Source: Bacteroidota bacterium (GTDB lineage: Bacteria; Bacteroidota; Bacteroidia; Sphingobacteriales; Sphingobacteriaceae). Taken from it: 64,000 nt of DNA. Location: NCBI GenBank assembly GCA_026224775.1, contig JAMFRP010000026.1, positions 186,001-250,000 on the forward strand, in the 5' to 3' direction. Made by a program: the position numbers and the translations under genes. Positions within the stretch are counted from its first letter, which is position 1; each line of letters opens with the position of its first letter. This document shows, piece after piece, positions 52,146-62,182 of this stretch. The notes beneath the pieces were generated by a model, which did not search any database, had not been told where the DNA came from, and saw nothing but the letters and a program-made list of their open reading frames with translations.

Positions 52146-53006
52146 TTACCCCAAATATGATTTCAAGATCTTACTCCTCGAAGTATGACGAAGGCGCTGT
52201 AACGCCTTATCCTTTATCTGCCTTACACGCTCACGGGTAAGGTTAAATTTCTCACCTATTTCTTCCAGTGATAATGGCGAATTGGCGCCTAATCCAAAAA
52301 ATAATACCACAATTTCACGCTCACGCTCAGTCAATGTGGATAGAGAACGTTTTATTTCTTCGGATAATGATTCATTAATTAAGTTCGAATCCGTATTCGG
52401 TTCGTGATTTTCCAATACATCTAACAATGTGTTTTCTTCGCCCTGAACAAATGGTGCATCCATTGATACATGGCGGCCCGAATTACTTAAAGTGTCAGAT
52501 ATTTTGTCGACAGTAGTTTCTAATATATCTGCCAGTTCTTCCGGCGATGGTTCACGCTCAAATTCCTGCTCTAATTTGGAAAAGGCTTTGCTTATTTTAC
52601 TTAATGAACCTACCTGGTTCAAAGGTAAACGTACAATGCGTGATTGCTCGGCAATGGCTTGTAAAATTGATTGGCGGATCCACCAAACGGCATAGGAAAT
52701 GAATTTGAATCCTTTTGTTTCATCAAAACGTTTGGCTGCTTTTATTAAACCTAAGTTACCTTCGTTTATAAGGTCGCCAAGGGTTAGGCCTTGGTTTTGG
52801 TATTGCTTTGCTACAGATACAACAAAACGCAAGTTGGTTTTGGTTAAACGCTCCAGGGCAGCCTGGTCGCCTTCCCGTATTTTTTGTGCTAATATTACTT
52901 CTTCTTCGGCTGTTATCAGGTCAACTTTTCCAATTTCGTGAAGATATTTATCAAGTGATTGAGATTCACGGTTGGTTATGGATTGGGTTATTTTGAGTTG
53001 TCTCAT
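52146..53006 (-). CDS. rpoD: Primary sigma factor, Bacteroidota type
   Basis: Main sigma-70 factor for housekeeping transcription. The 286-residue protein has the short form found in Bacteroidota, lacking region 1.1 and the non-conserved insert. Seen: region 1.2 ([19 protein letters not shown]), region 2 ([20 protein letters not shown], then [17 protein letters not shown] for -10 recognition and melting), region 3 ([17 protein letters not shown]) and region 4 ([20 protein letters not shown] for -35 contact). This sigma type reads the TTTG/TAnnTTTG promoters listed here. A TAGCTTTG box lies 46 bases upstream. Confidence 0.95.
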   Translation of the reverse strand: MRQLKITQSITNRESQSLDKYLHEIGKVDLITAEEEVILAQKIREGDQAALERLTKTNLRFVVSVAKQYQNQGLTLGDLINEGNLGLIKAAKRFDETKGFKFISYAVWWIRQSILQAIAEQSRIVRLPLNQVGSLSKISKAFSKLEQEFEREPSPEELADILETTVDKISDTLSNSGRHVSMDAPFVQGEENTLLDVLENHEPNTDSNLINESLSEEIKRSLSTLTEREREIVVLFFGLGANSPLSLEEIGEKFNLTRERVRQIKDKALQRLRHTSRSKILKSYLG

Positions 53007-53052
53007 CTATTTAAAACCTCGATTCTAAGTGGATTTTCTAAAAATTAACGTG

Positions 53053-53060
53053 CAAAGCTA
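53053..53060 (-). promoter_or_regulatory. TAnnTTTG promoter box for rpoD
   Basis: On the minus strand reads TAGCTTTG, 46 bases before the ATG at 53006. The identical octamer precedes lpdA at 55569. Confidence 0.45.
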
Positions 53061-53169
53061 TAAAATTGTTATAAAAAATTTAACTAAAAAAAGTTTCGAT
53101 AAAAGAGGGTATATATTTGATTTGATGCAATTTATTGCACGGTTTTTGTGGTAATAAGGCTCCCTGTTT

Positions 53170-54009
53170 TTATACAATATTTAGGTTAAATGTTTCTTTA
53201 ATTCTGATGCCTTTTTCTGTTTGTTGTAACGTACAACATTCGTTAATAGCGTCGTGTTCAAGATACAAAATATATTGTTTTTCCAAGGCCTCGGTTAAAA
53301 TAATCTTCTTTTCGGTAAGCGTTTTCAAAGGGAACATATCATAAGCCATTACATAAGGCATAGGTAAATGCCCCACAGATGGCAGCAGATCAGCCATATA
53401 CAAAATTTCATGTCCTTTGTAATTGAGTAGTGGCAGCATCATCGCTTCGGTATGCCCATGGGCGAATTTTACCCGGAAGTTTTCAGAGAATTGCACACCG
53501 TCTTTGCTCTCAATAAATCTTAGTTGCCCGCTATCCTGTATAGGCAGGATGTTTTCCTTTAAAAACGATGCTTTTTCACGTTCGTTCGGGTTCACGGCCC
53601 AATCCCAATGGTCCTTATTGCTCCAGTAAAATGCGTTTTTAAAAGCAGGTTTTAATTTATCACCATCCCTTTTAACAGCGCCGCCTACATGATCAAAATG
53701 CAGGTGCGTTAAAAACACATCCGTAATATCATCCCGGTGAAAACCTTTTGCTGCTAACGATTTATCAATAGTTGCATCACCATGTAAATAGTAATGACTG
53801 AAAAACTTTTCATCCTGTTTATTACCAATGCCGGTATCTATCAATATCAGTCGGTCGCCGTCCTCAACCAACAGGCAGCGCATAGCCCAGGTGCAAAGGT
53901 TGTTTTCATCAGCCGGGTTGGTTCTGTTCCAAATGGTTTTTGGCACTACACCAAACATGGCGCCGCCATCTAATTTAAAAAAGCCGGTATCAATGGTATG
54001 CAGGTTCAT
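53170..54009 (-). CDS. Metallo-beta-lactamase-fold hydrolase
   Basis: A 279-residue cytoplasmic protein with intact metal ligands: LTHLHFDHVGG (HxHxDH), HGHTEAMMLPLL with the next histidine, YMADLLPSVGH with the bridging aspartate, and YLEHDAINE near the end. It resembles the lactonase-like group of the fold, which includes quorum-quenching enzymes, but substrate cannot be inferred. Downstream of lpdA on the same strand after 141 bases, with a terminator hairpin between, so it is likely a separate transcript. Confidence 0.88.
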   Translation of the reverse strand: MNLHTIDTGFFKLDGGAMFGVVPKTIWNRTNPADENNLCTWAMRCLLVEDGDRLILIDTGIGNKQDEKFFSHYYLHGDATIDKSLAAKGFHRDDITDVFLTHLHFDHVGGAVKRDGDKLKPAFKNAFYWSNKDHWDWAVNPNEREKASFLKENILPIQDSGQLRFIESKDGVQFSENFRVKFAHGHTEAMMLPLLNYKGHEILYMADLLPSVGHLPMPYVMAYDMFPLKTLTEKKIILTEALEKQYILYLEHDAINECCTLQQTEKGIRIKETFNLNIV

Positions 54010-54073
54010 AAGTGAAAGTCAAAAGTTAAAACTCAAAAGTCAAAAAAAAGATTGAATATCTACCTAAAACAAA

Positions 54074-54104
54074 AAAGATCAATGATTATGAGTCATTGAT
54101 CTTT
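54074..54104 (-). terminator. Terminator after lpdA
   Basis: AAAGATCAATGA (54074-54085) and TCATTGATCTTT (54093-54104) make a perfect 12-bp stem with a 7-base loop. On the minus strand a T-run follows. AT-rich CAAAAGTC-type inverted words flank it on both sides (54013-54045 and 54124-54149). Confidence 0.8.
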
Positions 54105-54150
54105 AATATAAACAAAGCCAGTTTTTGAATTTTGACCTTTTAATTTTGAA

Positions 54151-55539
54151 TTACAAGTGTATACACTCGCCGTATGCTTCGGCAGCAGCTTCCATAACAG
54201 CCTCGCTCATTGTTGGGTGAGGATGTACAGATTTGATAAGTTCGTGGCCGGTTGCTTCCAGTTTACGCGCGGTAACTATTTCGGCAATCAGCTCGGTAAC
54301 GTTATGGCCCAGCATATGCGCGCCTAAAATTTCACCGTATTTAGCATCAAATATCAATTTAATAAAACCATCTTTTGCGCCTGCGGCAGATGCTTTGCCC
54401 GATGCAGAGAATGGGAATTTACCAATTTTTAACTCGTAACCTGCTTCTCTCGCTGCTTTCTCGGTATAACCAACAGATGCAATTTCAGGAGCACAGTAAG
54501 TACAGCCCGGGATGTTGTTATAGTTTAATGGTTCTGGGTGATGACCAGCGATTTTCTCAACACAAATGATACCTTCTGCCGATGCTACATGAGCCAATGC
54601 CTGTCCTTTTACAATATCGCCGATAGCAAAAATGCCATCGATATTGGTTTTGTAATAGTCATCAACCAATACTTTTCCTTTGTCGGTTTTAACGCCAACT
54701 TCTTCAAGTCCGATGCCTTCAAGATTCGTTGATATACCAACAGCTGATAAAACAACGTCGGCTTCTAAAACTTCGGTACCGGTTGCGGTTTTTACAGTTA
54801 CCTTACAGCCTGCACCTGAAGTATCAACAGATTCAACATTTGAACCGGTTAATATATTGATGCCTGCTTTCTTTAGTAAACGCCCCAATTGTTTTGAAAC
54901 CTCTTCGTCTTCCAAAGGCACTATGTTATCTAAATATTCAACTACAGTAACTGATGTACCGATTGAGTTATAAAAATAAGCGAACTCAATGCCTATAGCG
55001 CCTGAGCCTACAACAATCATGCTTTTTGGTTGCTTAGGCAATATCATCGCCTGACGGTAGCCTATTACTTTTTCGCCATCCTGTTTGATGTTTGGCAACT
55101 CACGTGAGCGGCCGCCTGTAGCTATGATGATGTTAGTTCCGGTAACTTCTTGTGTAGCGCCATTGCTGCCTTTTACCTCAACAACGCCCTTGCTTTTTAT
55201 TTTACCGAAGCCGTTTATTACGTCAATTTTGTTTTTCTTCATCAAAAACTGAACGCCTTTACTCATGCCATCGGCAACGCCACGGCTTCTTTTTATAATG
55301 GCTTCAAAGTTAACTTCGCCACCATTTACAGTAATGCCATAATCGGCAGCATGGTTAAGGTATTCAAATACCTGGGCGCTTTTTAATAACGCTTTGGTAG
55401 GTATACAACCCCAGTTAAGGCATATTCCGCCAAGGGATTCTTTTTCAATTATTGCTGTTTTTAAACCCAGTTGGGAAGCGCGAATGGCAGCTACGTAACC
55501 ACCCGGGCCCGACCCTATAACAATTAAATCGTAGTTCAT
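54151..55539 (-). CDS. lpdA: Dihydrolipoyl dehydrogenase
   Basis: FAD enzyme (E3) that re-oxidises dihydrolipoamide in the pyruvate and 2-oxoglutarate dehydrogenase complexes. The 462-residue protein has the family length: the FAD motif IGSGPGGYVAAIRASQLG, the redox-active disulfide in GGICLNWGCIPTKALL, the NAD motif VVGSGAIGIEFAYFYNSIG, IFAIGDIVKGQALAHVASAEG and the catalytic His-Glu in SVHPHPTMSEAVMEA. Single gene, with a TAGCTTTG box upstream and a terminator downstream. Confidence 0.96.
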   Translation of the reverse strand: MNYDLIVIGSGPGGYVAAIRASQLGLKTAIIEKESLGGICLNWGCIPTKALLKSAQVFEYLNHAADYGITVNGGEVNFEAIIKRSRGVADGMSKGVQFLMKKNKIDVINGFGKIKSKGVVEVKGSNGATQEVTGTNIIIATGGRSRELPNIKQDGEKVIGYRQAMILPKQPKSMIVVGSGAIGIEFAYFYNSIGTSVTVVEYLDNIVPLEDEEVSKQLGRLLKKAGINILTGSNVESVDTSGAGCKVTVKTATGTEVLEADVVLSAVGISTNLEGIGLEEVGVKTDKGKVLVDDYYKTNIDGIFAIGDIVKGQALAHVASAEGIICVEKIAGHHPEPLNYNNIPGCTYCAPEIASVGYTEKAAREAGYELKIGKFPFSASGKASAAGAKDGFIKLIFDAKYGEILGAHMLGHNVTELIAEIVTARKLEATGHELIKSVHPHPTMSEAVMEAAAEAYGECIHL

Positions 55540-55568
55540 GCTTTTATTTATGATGTATATAATTAGCG

Positions 55569-55576
55569 CAAAGCTA
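55569..55576 (-). promoter_or_regulatory. TAnnTTTG promoter box for lpdA
   Basis: On the minus strand reads TAGCTTTG, 29 bases before the ATG at 55539. Confidence 0.45.
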
Positions 55577-55809
55577 AGTAAATAGCCCGATATGCTAAAA
55601 TGCTACCTCGGCATACTAAATAATAGGATTTTCAAATTAAGATGATGTTGTAAATGAAATTTACAGGCTAATATTATAAATATGTGTAAATGTTGTTTTA
55701 ATAGATATTGGACTTATTTTTTAACATATGATGTTGATTAAGTGCTTATTGTTAATAAACATTTAATCAGTATTAATATTAATGTAACATTATTGATACC
55801 TTGATGTAT

Positions 55810-55817
55810 TATTTTTG
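55810..55817 (+). promoter_or_regulatory. TAnnTTTG promoter box for the first TonB receptor
   Basis: Reads TATTTTTG, 41 bases before the ATG at 55859; a TTG at 55793 is only 14 bases upstream, closer than usual. The 55540-55858 divergent gap is very AT-rich and shows nothing else beyond the lpdA promoter. Confidence 0.4.
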
Positions 55818-55858
55818 TTGCAATTAACTGACTTATCATTAACACAAAACAACAAAGT

Positions 55859-58800
55859 ATGAGGAAGCATTTACTTCTATTTCTACTAGTCACGTGTGTA
55901 TCATTTTTCGCTTCGAAAAATGCCAGCGCGCAAGGTGTAACAACCGCATCAATCAACGGTATCGTAAGCGATAGCAAAGGCCCGATACCGGGAGCAACAA
56001 TTATTGTTACACACATCCCAACCGGAACGGTATACTCTACCGGAAGCCGTACCGACGGCCGGTTCAACTTACCTAACTTAAGAGTAGGTGGCCCTTACAC
56101 TTTTAAAGTATCATTTGTAGGATACACCGATTTTATTGAAGAAAACATTACTTTATCAATCGGGCAGGATCAACACATTGATGCCAAATTGACCGAAAGC
56201 AGCACTACCTTATCTGAAGTGAAAATTTCAGGTACCAGCGGAAAAGTGATCAACTCATCACGTACCGGTGCCCGCGAAACAGTAAGCCGTTCACAAATTG
56301 ATGGTTTACCTACCTTAAACCGGTCATTAAGCGATTTTACAAAACTTGCCCCCTCGGCAAACGGATTAAATTTTGGCGGTAGGAGCAACTTATTTAACAA
56401 TATTACCGTTGATGGTGCATTGTTCAATAACTCTTTTGGTTTAGCAAGTACGCTTGGTGGCCAAACCAACTCGCAACCCATCTCATTAGATGCGATTGAC
56501 CAGATTCAGGTTGATATCGCGCCTTATGACGTTCGCCAGGGTAACTTTACAGGTGCCGGTGTTAACACCGTTGTAAAATCAGGTACTAACGAGTTTAAAG
56601 CAACTGTTTATGATTATTTGCGCAGTACCGGCCTTACCGGTTATAGCGCGGGTAATACGAACGTTACCAAAACACCTTTTAACTATCACCAGGTAGGTGC
56701 TAGCTTCGGTGGCCCAATCATTAAAAACAAATTGTTTTATTTTGTTTCTGGCGAAGAGGAGCGTATAAGCCAACCAGCTACACCTTATGTAGCTACAGGT
56801 TCAGGGGCTAGCGGCTCTGTATCACAAGCTAAAGCATCAACGCTTGATTCGATTAAAAACTATCTTGCCCAGCATTACGGTTACAATGCAGGCCCTTACC
56901 AGGGTTATAGCTTTGATACCTACAGCGATAAAGTAACTGTAAAAATCGACTGGAATATCGACAAAAACAATACTTTAAGTGCTAAATACTTTTACCTGAA
57001 ATCTTATGGAGATCACCCGCCAAGTAACTCAGGTATAACCAACTCAAACGGTACTACCAGTGTAGGTTACGGCAGCACCCGCGATGCAGGTGTAAACAGT
57101 TTACCTTTTTATGGTTCAGGATACAGGATTAACAACAACTTTAACATTGGTATTATTGAGTTGGATAGCCGTATAAGCAGCAGCTTATCAAACAGGGCGA
57201 CTATTGGTTACTCGGCCTTAAGAGATTTTCGTACCGCGTTAGGCGGCGAAGGCATTCCATTTGTTGATATTGGCAATAGTACATCAGAAGGTACCGCTAC
57301 AGATGTTGTTAAATCAACCGCCGTTGAAACAAGCTTCGGTTCTGAGCTATATACCGTTGGTAACTTATTATACACCAACATAGGCCAGTTTTCTGATGAC
57401 TTGACCTTATATGCAGGCAAACACGAGTTTACTTTTGGTACCAGCGATCAGATACAAAGCTATAAAAATGGTTTCGCGCCCGACTATAATGGTTTATATA
57501 CTTATAACTCAGCGTATGATTTCTTGCATGGTTTACCTGCAGCGGCATATACAGTGCGTTATTCTGCAGCTGGTGGTTCTTTACCTTATGCAAAAATTAG
57601 CGCAGGCATATATAGCGTATATGCACAGGATAAATATCATATAACAGATAACATCAGGTTAACCTATGGTATCAGGGCTGATTATGATGCTTTCCCAACA
57701 TCACTGCCACAAAACAATAATGTTACCGGCCTTACTTTCCAGCAAGGCATACAAGTTAATCCATCAGTATTGCCAAAAAACCGTGTTCAATTATCGCCAC
57801 GGGTTGGCTTTAACTGGGATGTAAATGGCGATGGTTCAACCCAGGTTCGCGGTGGTACTGGTTTATTCTCAGGTACAGTTCCTTTTGTTTGGATATCAAA
57901 CCAGGCATCGAATAATGGTGTGTTATTTGGCTCATATACTGTAGTGAAAGGTGCTGCAGGAAACACAGCGGCTCAAAATAGCCAGTTAGTATTTAATCCA
58001 AATGTTAATGCAAACCACCCGATAGGTGCTGCTGCTGCAAACACTTCTTATGAGCTGGATATTACTGATCCAAACCTTAAATACCCTAAAGTATTCAGAT
58101 CTAACCTGGCCATCGACCAAAAGTTAGGCTGGGGCGTTGTAGCAACACTTGAAGGTGCTTATACCAAAGATATCAATGCTATATATACTGAAAACTTAGT
58201 ATTATCTAATGGATACGCGACTTTACCTAACTCAGGTGGTCAAATTCGCTATACATCAAAAAATACAACTCCTGCGGCATCTGCGGCTACAGCGGCAAAT
58301 CCATCAATCACAGGTTTGTATTATCTGACAAATACTAATAAAGGCGATTCTTACTTCGTTACCGGCCAGTTACAAAAAACATTCGTTGGCGGTTTCTATT
58401 TTAACGTTGCCTATACCCATAGCGGTTCACTGGATGTTAATGACGGTGGTTCAACAGCAAGTACTATATGGAGCTCGCGCGATGTAGCAGGCAATCCGAA
58501 TGGCGATAACCTTTCAAACAGTACATATGTTCAGCCTAACCGTGTAATAGGTTCGTTAATGTACAAAAAGGACTATTTTGGCCATGGTGCTACATCTGTA
58601 GGCTTATTATTTGAAATGGCTAATAATGGCGCGGTATCATACATCACCAGCGGCGATCCTAATAATGATGGTGCTACAAATGACTTAATGTACATCCCTA
58701 AAACTCAAAATGACATTATTTTAGTACCTGATCCATCAACCAACCCGGGTACTGCCCAAACACAATGGTCGCAGTTAAATGCATTTATTAATCAGGATAA

Positions 58801-59188
58801 ATATCTGAAAAGCCACAGGGGGCAATTTGCTCAAAGAAACGGCGTAATATTACCATACTACAAGAGGTTCGACTTTAAGGTTGTTCAGGATTTTTATGTT
58901 AGGGCGGGTAAATCTAAAAACACGCTTGAAGTGTCATTGGATATTATTAATGTAGGTAACTTATTAAATAAAAACTGGGGATTGTACCAGGATTCATTTA
59001 ATGGGGTATCAACTGGTAACACTACTATACTTCACTACGTAGGCCTTAATACAGCCGGGGCTCCTACATATTCATTCCCTTTATTGAATACAACAACAAA
59101 AACGCCTGTAACAACATCATTTATAAACGATGTTTCTCAACTATCACGTTACCAGGCACAACTAGGTTTAAGGTATATTTTTAATTAA
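55859..59188 (+). CDS. Large TonB-dependent receptor with carboxypeptidase-regulatory domain (Oar-like)
   Basis: An 1109-residue outer-membrane beta-barrel. Signal peptide (LLFLLVTCVSFFASKNASAQ), a carboxypeptidase-regulatory-like domain (~30-115: SINGIVSDSKGPIPGATIIV, GRFNLPNLRVGG, VSFVGYTDF), a plug domain (~120-240: SQIDGLPTLNRSLSDFTKLA, NNITVDGALFNNSFG, AIDQIQVDIAPYDVRQGNF), then a barrel ending in an aromatic strand (AQLGLRYIFN). The ligand is unknown; Oar-like proteins are linked to protein or peptide export/uptake and adhesion. No SusD-like partner follows. Ends in a strong terminator. Confidence 0.92.
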   Translation: MRKHLLLFLLVTCVSFFASKNASAQGVTTASINGIVSDSKGPIPGATIIVTHIPTGTVYSTGSRTDGRFNLPNLRVGGPYTFKVSFVGYTDFIEENITLSIGQDQHIDAKLTESSTTLSEVKISGTSGKVINSSRTGARETVSRSQIDGLPTLNRSLSDFTKLAPSANGLNFGGRSNLFNNITVDGALFNNSFGLASTLGGQTNSQPISLDAIDQIQVDIAPYDVRQGNFTGAGVNTVVKSGTNEFKATVYDYLRSTGLTGYSAGNTNVTKTPFNYHQVGASFGGPIIKNKLFYFVSGEEERISQPATPYVATGSGASGSVSQAKASTLDSIKNYLAQHYGYNAGPYQGYSFDTYSDKVTVKIDWNIDKNNTLSAKYFYLKSYGDHPPSNSGITNSNGTTSVGYGSTRDAGVNSLPFYGSGYRINNNFNIGIIELDSRISSSLSNRATIGYSALRDFRTALGGEGIPFVDIGNSTSEGTATDVVKSTAVETSFGSELYTVGNLLYTNIGQFSDDLTLYAGKHEFTFGTSDQIQSYKNGFAPDYNGLYTYNSAYDFLHGLPAAAYTVRYSAAGGSLPYAKISAGIYSVYAQDKYHITDNIRLTYGIRADYDAFPTSLPQNNNVTGLTFQQGIQVNPSVLPKNRVQLSPRVGFNWDVNGDGSTQVRGGTGLFSGTVPFVWISNQASNNGVLFGSYTVVKGAAGNTAAQNSQLVFNPNVNANHPIGAAAANTSYELDITDPNLKYPKVFRSNLAIDQKLGWGVVATLEGAYTKDINAIYTENLVLSNGYATLPNSGGQIRYTSKNTTPAASAATAANPSITGLYYLTNTNKGDSYFVTGQLQKTFVGGFYFNVAYTHSGSLDVNDGGSTASTIWSSRDVAGNPNGDNLSNSTYVQPNRVIGSLMYKKDYFGHGATSVGLLFEMANNGAVSYITSGDPNNDGATNDLMYIPKTQNDIILVPDPSTNPGTAQTQWSQLNAFINQDKYLKSHRGQFAQRNGVILPYYKRFDFKVVQDFYVRAGKSKNTLEVSLDIINVGNLLNKNWGLYQDSFNGVSTGNTTILHYVGLNTAGAPTYSFPLLNTTTKTPVTTSFINDVSQLSRYQAQLGLRYIFN

Positions 59189-59209
59189 GTTACTGTTAAC
59201 TCGCAATAT

Positions 59210-59235
59210 AAAAAGCCGGCGTAAGCCGGCTTTTT
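59210..59235 (+). terminator. Terminator after the first TonB receptor
   Basis: AAAAAGCCGGC and GCCGGCTTTTT form a perfect 11-bp stem with a 4-base GTAA loop, followed by more T residues, 22 bases past the stop. Confidence 0.9.
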
Positions 59236-59447
59236 TGTTATATTTTCATATTGTTTAACGCGTTCAATTACAGTTGTTTGTAATTTATTGTTTTGTAACA
59301 ATTTTGTTACAATGTTGATTAGCGAAAACTCAGAATTCCTACCAAATGTGCGATTCTTTCATTTAAAGGCACTTTCAATTAAAAATTTACTTAATAAAAA
59401 CTGTTAATGTTAATAAATATTCAACGTTTGTTAATATTGAGTTAATA

Positions 59448-59475
59448 TTGGCTAAGGTTCTGCCAATTATCTTTG
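59448..59475 (+). promoter_or_regulatory. -33/-7 promoter for the second TonB receptor and lipoprotein
   Basis: TTG at 59448-59450 and TATCTTTG at 59468-59475 with a 17-base spacer, the best full match to the Bacteroidota promoter in this window, 44 bases before the ATG at 59520. The rest of the 59189-59519 gap is AT-rich with only the preceding terminator. Confidence 0.6.
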
Positions 59476-59519
59476 CCGCTAATCAACTGAATCATTAATT
59501 CATAAAAACAAAGCAAAGT

Positions 59520-62159
59520 ATGAGGAAGTATTTACTCTCATTATTCATTTCGGTTTTTACATTGTGTGCGGCATTGGCACAAGTTGCAAATGCCCAGGTA
59601 CACATTACAGGTAAAGTAATTGATACAATAACACGTGAACCTTTGGTAGGTGCCACTATTGTTGTAAAAGGAACTACCACCGCGACTACAGCCTCATTAG
59701 ATGGCTCATTCAAACTTAAAGCGCCGGCTGGTGGCCAAACAATAGTAGTTACTTTTGTTGGTTATGTGCCGCAAACATTCCACGTTGGTGATGCAGACAA
59801 AAATTTAGGCACTATCTTATTAAGTCCTAACTCATCATCAATAAAAGAGGTGACGATCACCGCTGACGTTGCTATCGACAGAAAAACTCCGGTTGCTGTT
59901 ACCACAATTAGCCAGGAGTTTATTGAAGAGCATATCGGTAATGGTGATATTCCAAACTTACTGATTGGCGTTCCGGGTGTTTACGCGACTGACCAGGGCG
60001 GTGGTTATGGTGATCAACGTGTAAGTATCCGTGGATTTTCAAGCAAAAGCAATAACGGGAACGTTGCTTATACTGTAAACGGTATCCCTGTAAACGACCC
60101 TGAAACAGGTGCGGTTTACTGGTCTGACTTTTCTGGTATTACAGACGTTGCCCGTTCAATACAGGTGCAACGTGGTATAGGTGCCAGCAAAATTATCGTA
60201 CCTGCATTTGGTGGTACAATAAACGTAACTACACGTACTACTGATCAACAAGCAGGTGGCTTCGTATCAGAAGGTATCGGTTCTAACGGTTGGGAAAAAA
60301 CAGCAGTGATGGTATCAACCGGTTTAACTAAAGATGGTTGGGCAGCAACTTTTGAAGGCTCACGTACACAAGGTGCTTATCCTTTTGATGGATCAAATTT
60401 TAAAGGTTATGATTATTTTTTCAACCTTTCTAAAATATTATCGCCAAACCAAACTATCTCTTTAACTTTGATAGGCACTCAACAAACCCACGGTGCAAGA
60501 TTAGAGCAGCCTTTGAACCAAACGGTAAGCGCTGCTGGTGTAGTAACCCCTGGTTATACAGGCGCACCACAAGGTACTGCATGGAATAACTATTATGGTG
60601 TAAAAGACGGTAAAGATTATAATCCGGATAATAACTTTTATAGTGAGCCAATCCTTTCTATCAACCATGATTGGACTATTAACAGCAAATCAAGCCTATC
60701 CACTGTATTATACGGTATGCTTGGTGATGGTGGTGGCGGCTACTTTAACTTCGGTACTTCTACAATTACCACTGTAAAGCGTTTAGGCGGCCCTTATTCT
60801 CCAATTGACTATACTTCCTTAGAAACAGCAAATGCAGCCAGCGCAACCGGTGCATCAAGCACTTTTGGTTATGCAGCACACTCGCATACTGATTGGGTAG
60901 GTTTAAGAAGTACATATAGAACTACATTAGGCAAATATATTGACCTTTCAGCAGGTTTAGATTTAAGGTATTATGTTGGTGATCACTATGAAAATATCAC
61001 CGATCTTATGGGCGGTAACTATGTTTCGGGCACCCGTACAGGCGCTGAAGGAACAGACGGTACCAATGATATTAATAACCCAAATCAAGAACTAGGGATA
61101 GGCAGTAAATACAGCTATTTTAACAGGGATTTTGTTGAAACAGAAGGTGCTTTTGCACAAGCTGAATACTCAAAAGATAATTTTTCTGTATTCTTAACTG
61201 CAACAGGTTCTGAACAGGCATATAAAAGGACTGACTTTTTCAACTATCTGAATAGCGACCCTAATCAAACCAGCCGTTGGGTAAACTTTACCACTTACCA
61301 GGTTAAAGGTGGTGCAAATTACAACCTAAACGAAAGTATGAACGTATTTGCAAACGTTGGTTATTTGACCAAACCACCATACGTTGCCGGTATATTTGAA
61401 GGTTTTACAAACAGTATTAACCAAAATCCTGTTGCAGAAAAATTGTTTGATTACGAATTAGGCTACAATTTTAAAACATCTTTTTTCAGTGCGAAATTTG
61501 ATGCTTACAGGACTTCATATAACGACAGAACATTATCTATATCCCAGGTTGATCCACAAGGTGGACAAGATATTACCAACATTTCTGGCGTTAATGCCAT
61601 GTACCAGGGTTTAGAACTTGAACTTAATTACAGACCAGTACAGCAAATATTGCTTGGCGGTATGGTTTCAGTACAAGATAACTATTATACTGCAAATGCA
61701 GGCCCTGCAACAATAACAGATCAAACAGGACAAATTGTTGGTACTCAGAAAGAAATTTTCTTGAAAAACCAAAAAGTGGGTGATGCACCTCAAGGTACAG
61801 CACAAGCTTTTGCTAATTTTACTATTGTTTCTCAATTAAAAATAGGCGTTTCATGTAACTACTATTGGAATAACCTTGCCTATGTTCCTGTTGCTGGTCC
61901 GCTTTCAAGTTTTGTTAGTTCTTACAGCGCTTCAAATGTGCATCCTTACCAAGTTCCTAACTACGCGCTGTGGAAGATGAATGCCGTTTACAAATTTAAA
62001 ATGGCGGGTTTTGATGCAAGCTTAATTGGAACAGTAAATAACCTATTGAATACAAAAGCTATTACAGATGCTGAGGATTATTCAGGTACAGGCACCCCTG
62101 GCGCAGTTTACTATCAATTAGGAAGAACATTTACAACAACCCTTAAAATGAGGTTCTAA
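59520..62159 (+). CDS. TonB-dependent receptor with carboxypeptidase-regulatory domain
   Basis: An 879-residue outer-membrane transporter. Signal peptide (LFISVFTLCAALAQVANAQ), regulatory domain (~25-110: VHITGKVIDTITREPLVGAT, VVTFVGYVPQTF), plug (~115-245: EEHIGNGDIPNLLIGVPGVY, VSIRGFSSKSNNGN, YTVNGIPVNDPETGAVYWSD, QVQRGIGASKIIVPAFGGTI), then the barrel ending FTTTLKMRF. The classic TonB plug motifs suggest active uptake of a ligand that cannot be named. A lipoprotein gene follows after 23 bases, where SusD would be in a Sus-type pair, so the two probably form one surface complex. Confidence 0.92.
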   Translation: MRKYLLSLFISVFTLCAALAQVANAQVHITGKVIDTITREPLVGATIVVKGTTTATTASLDGSFKLKAPAGGQTIVVTFVGYVPQTFHVGDADKNLGTILLSPNSSSIKEVTITADVAIDRKTPVAVTTISQEFIEEHIGNGDIPNLLIGVPGVYATDQGGGYGDQRVSIRGFSSKSNNGNVAYTVNGIPVNDPETGAVYWSDFSGITDVARSIQVQRGIGASKIIVPAFGGTINVTTRTTDQQAGGFVSEGIGSNGWEKTAVMVSTGLTKDGWAATFEGSRTQGAYPFDGSNFKGYDYFFNLSKILSPNQTISLTLIGTQQTHGARLEQPLNQTVSAAGVVTPGYTGAPQGTAWNNYYGVKDGKDYNPDNNFYSEPILSINHDWTINSKSSLSTVLYGMLGDGGGGYFNFGTSTITTVKRLGGPYSPIDYTSLETANAASATGASSTFGYAAHSHTDWVGLRSTYRTTLGKYIDLSAGLDLRYYVGDHYENITDLMGGNYVSGTRTGAEGTDGTNDINNPNQELGIGSKYSYFNRDFVETEGAFAQAEYSKDNFSVFLTATGSEQAYKRTDFFNYLNSDPNQTSRWVNFTTYQVKGGANYNLNESMNVFANVGYLTKPPYVAGIFEGFTNSINQNPVAEKLFDYELGYNFKTSFFSAKFDAYRTSYNDRTLSISQVDPQGGQDITNISGVNAMYQGLELELNYRPVQQILLGGMVSVQDNYYTANAGPATITDQTGQIVGTQKEIFLKNQKVGDAPQGTAQAFANFTIVSQLKIGVSCNYYWNNLAYVPVAGPLSSFVSSYSASNVHPYQVPNYALWKMNAVYKFKMAGFDASLIGTVNNLLNTKAITDAEDYSGTGTPGAVYYQLGRTFTTTLKMRF

Positions 62160-62182
62160 CAAAAAAATTAAAAAATATTAAT

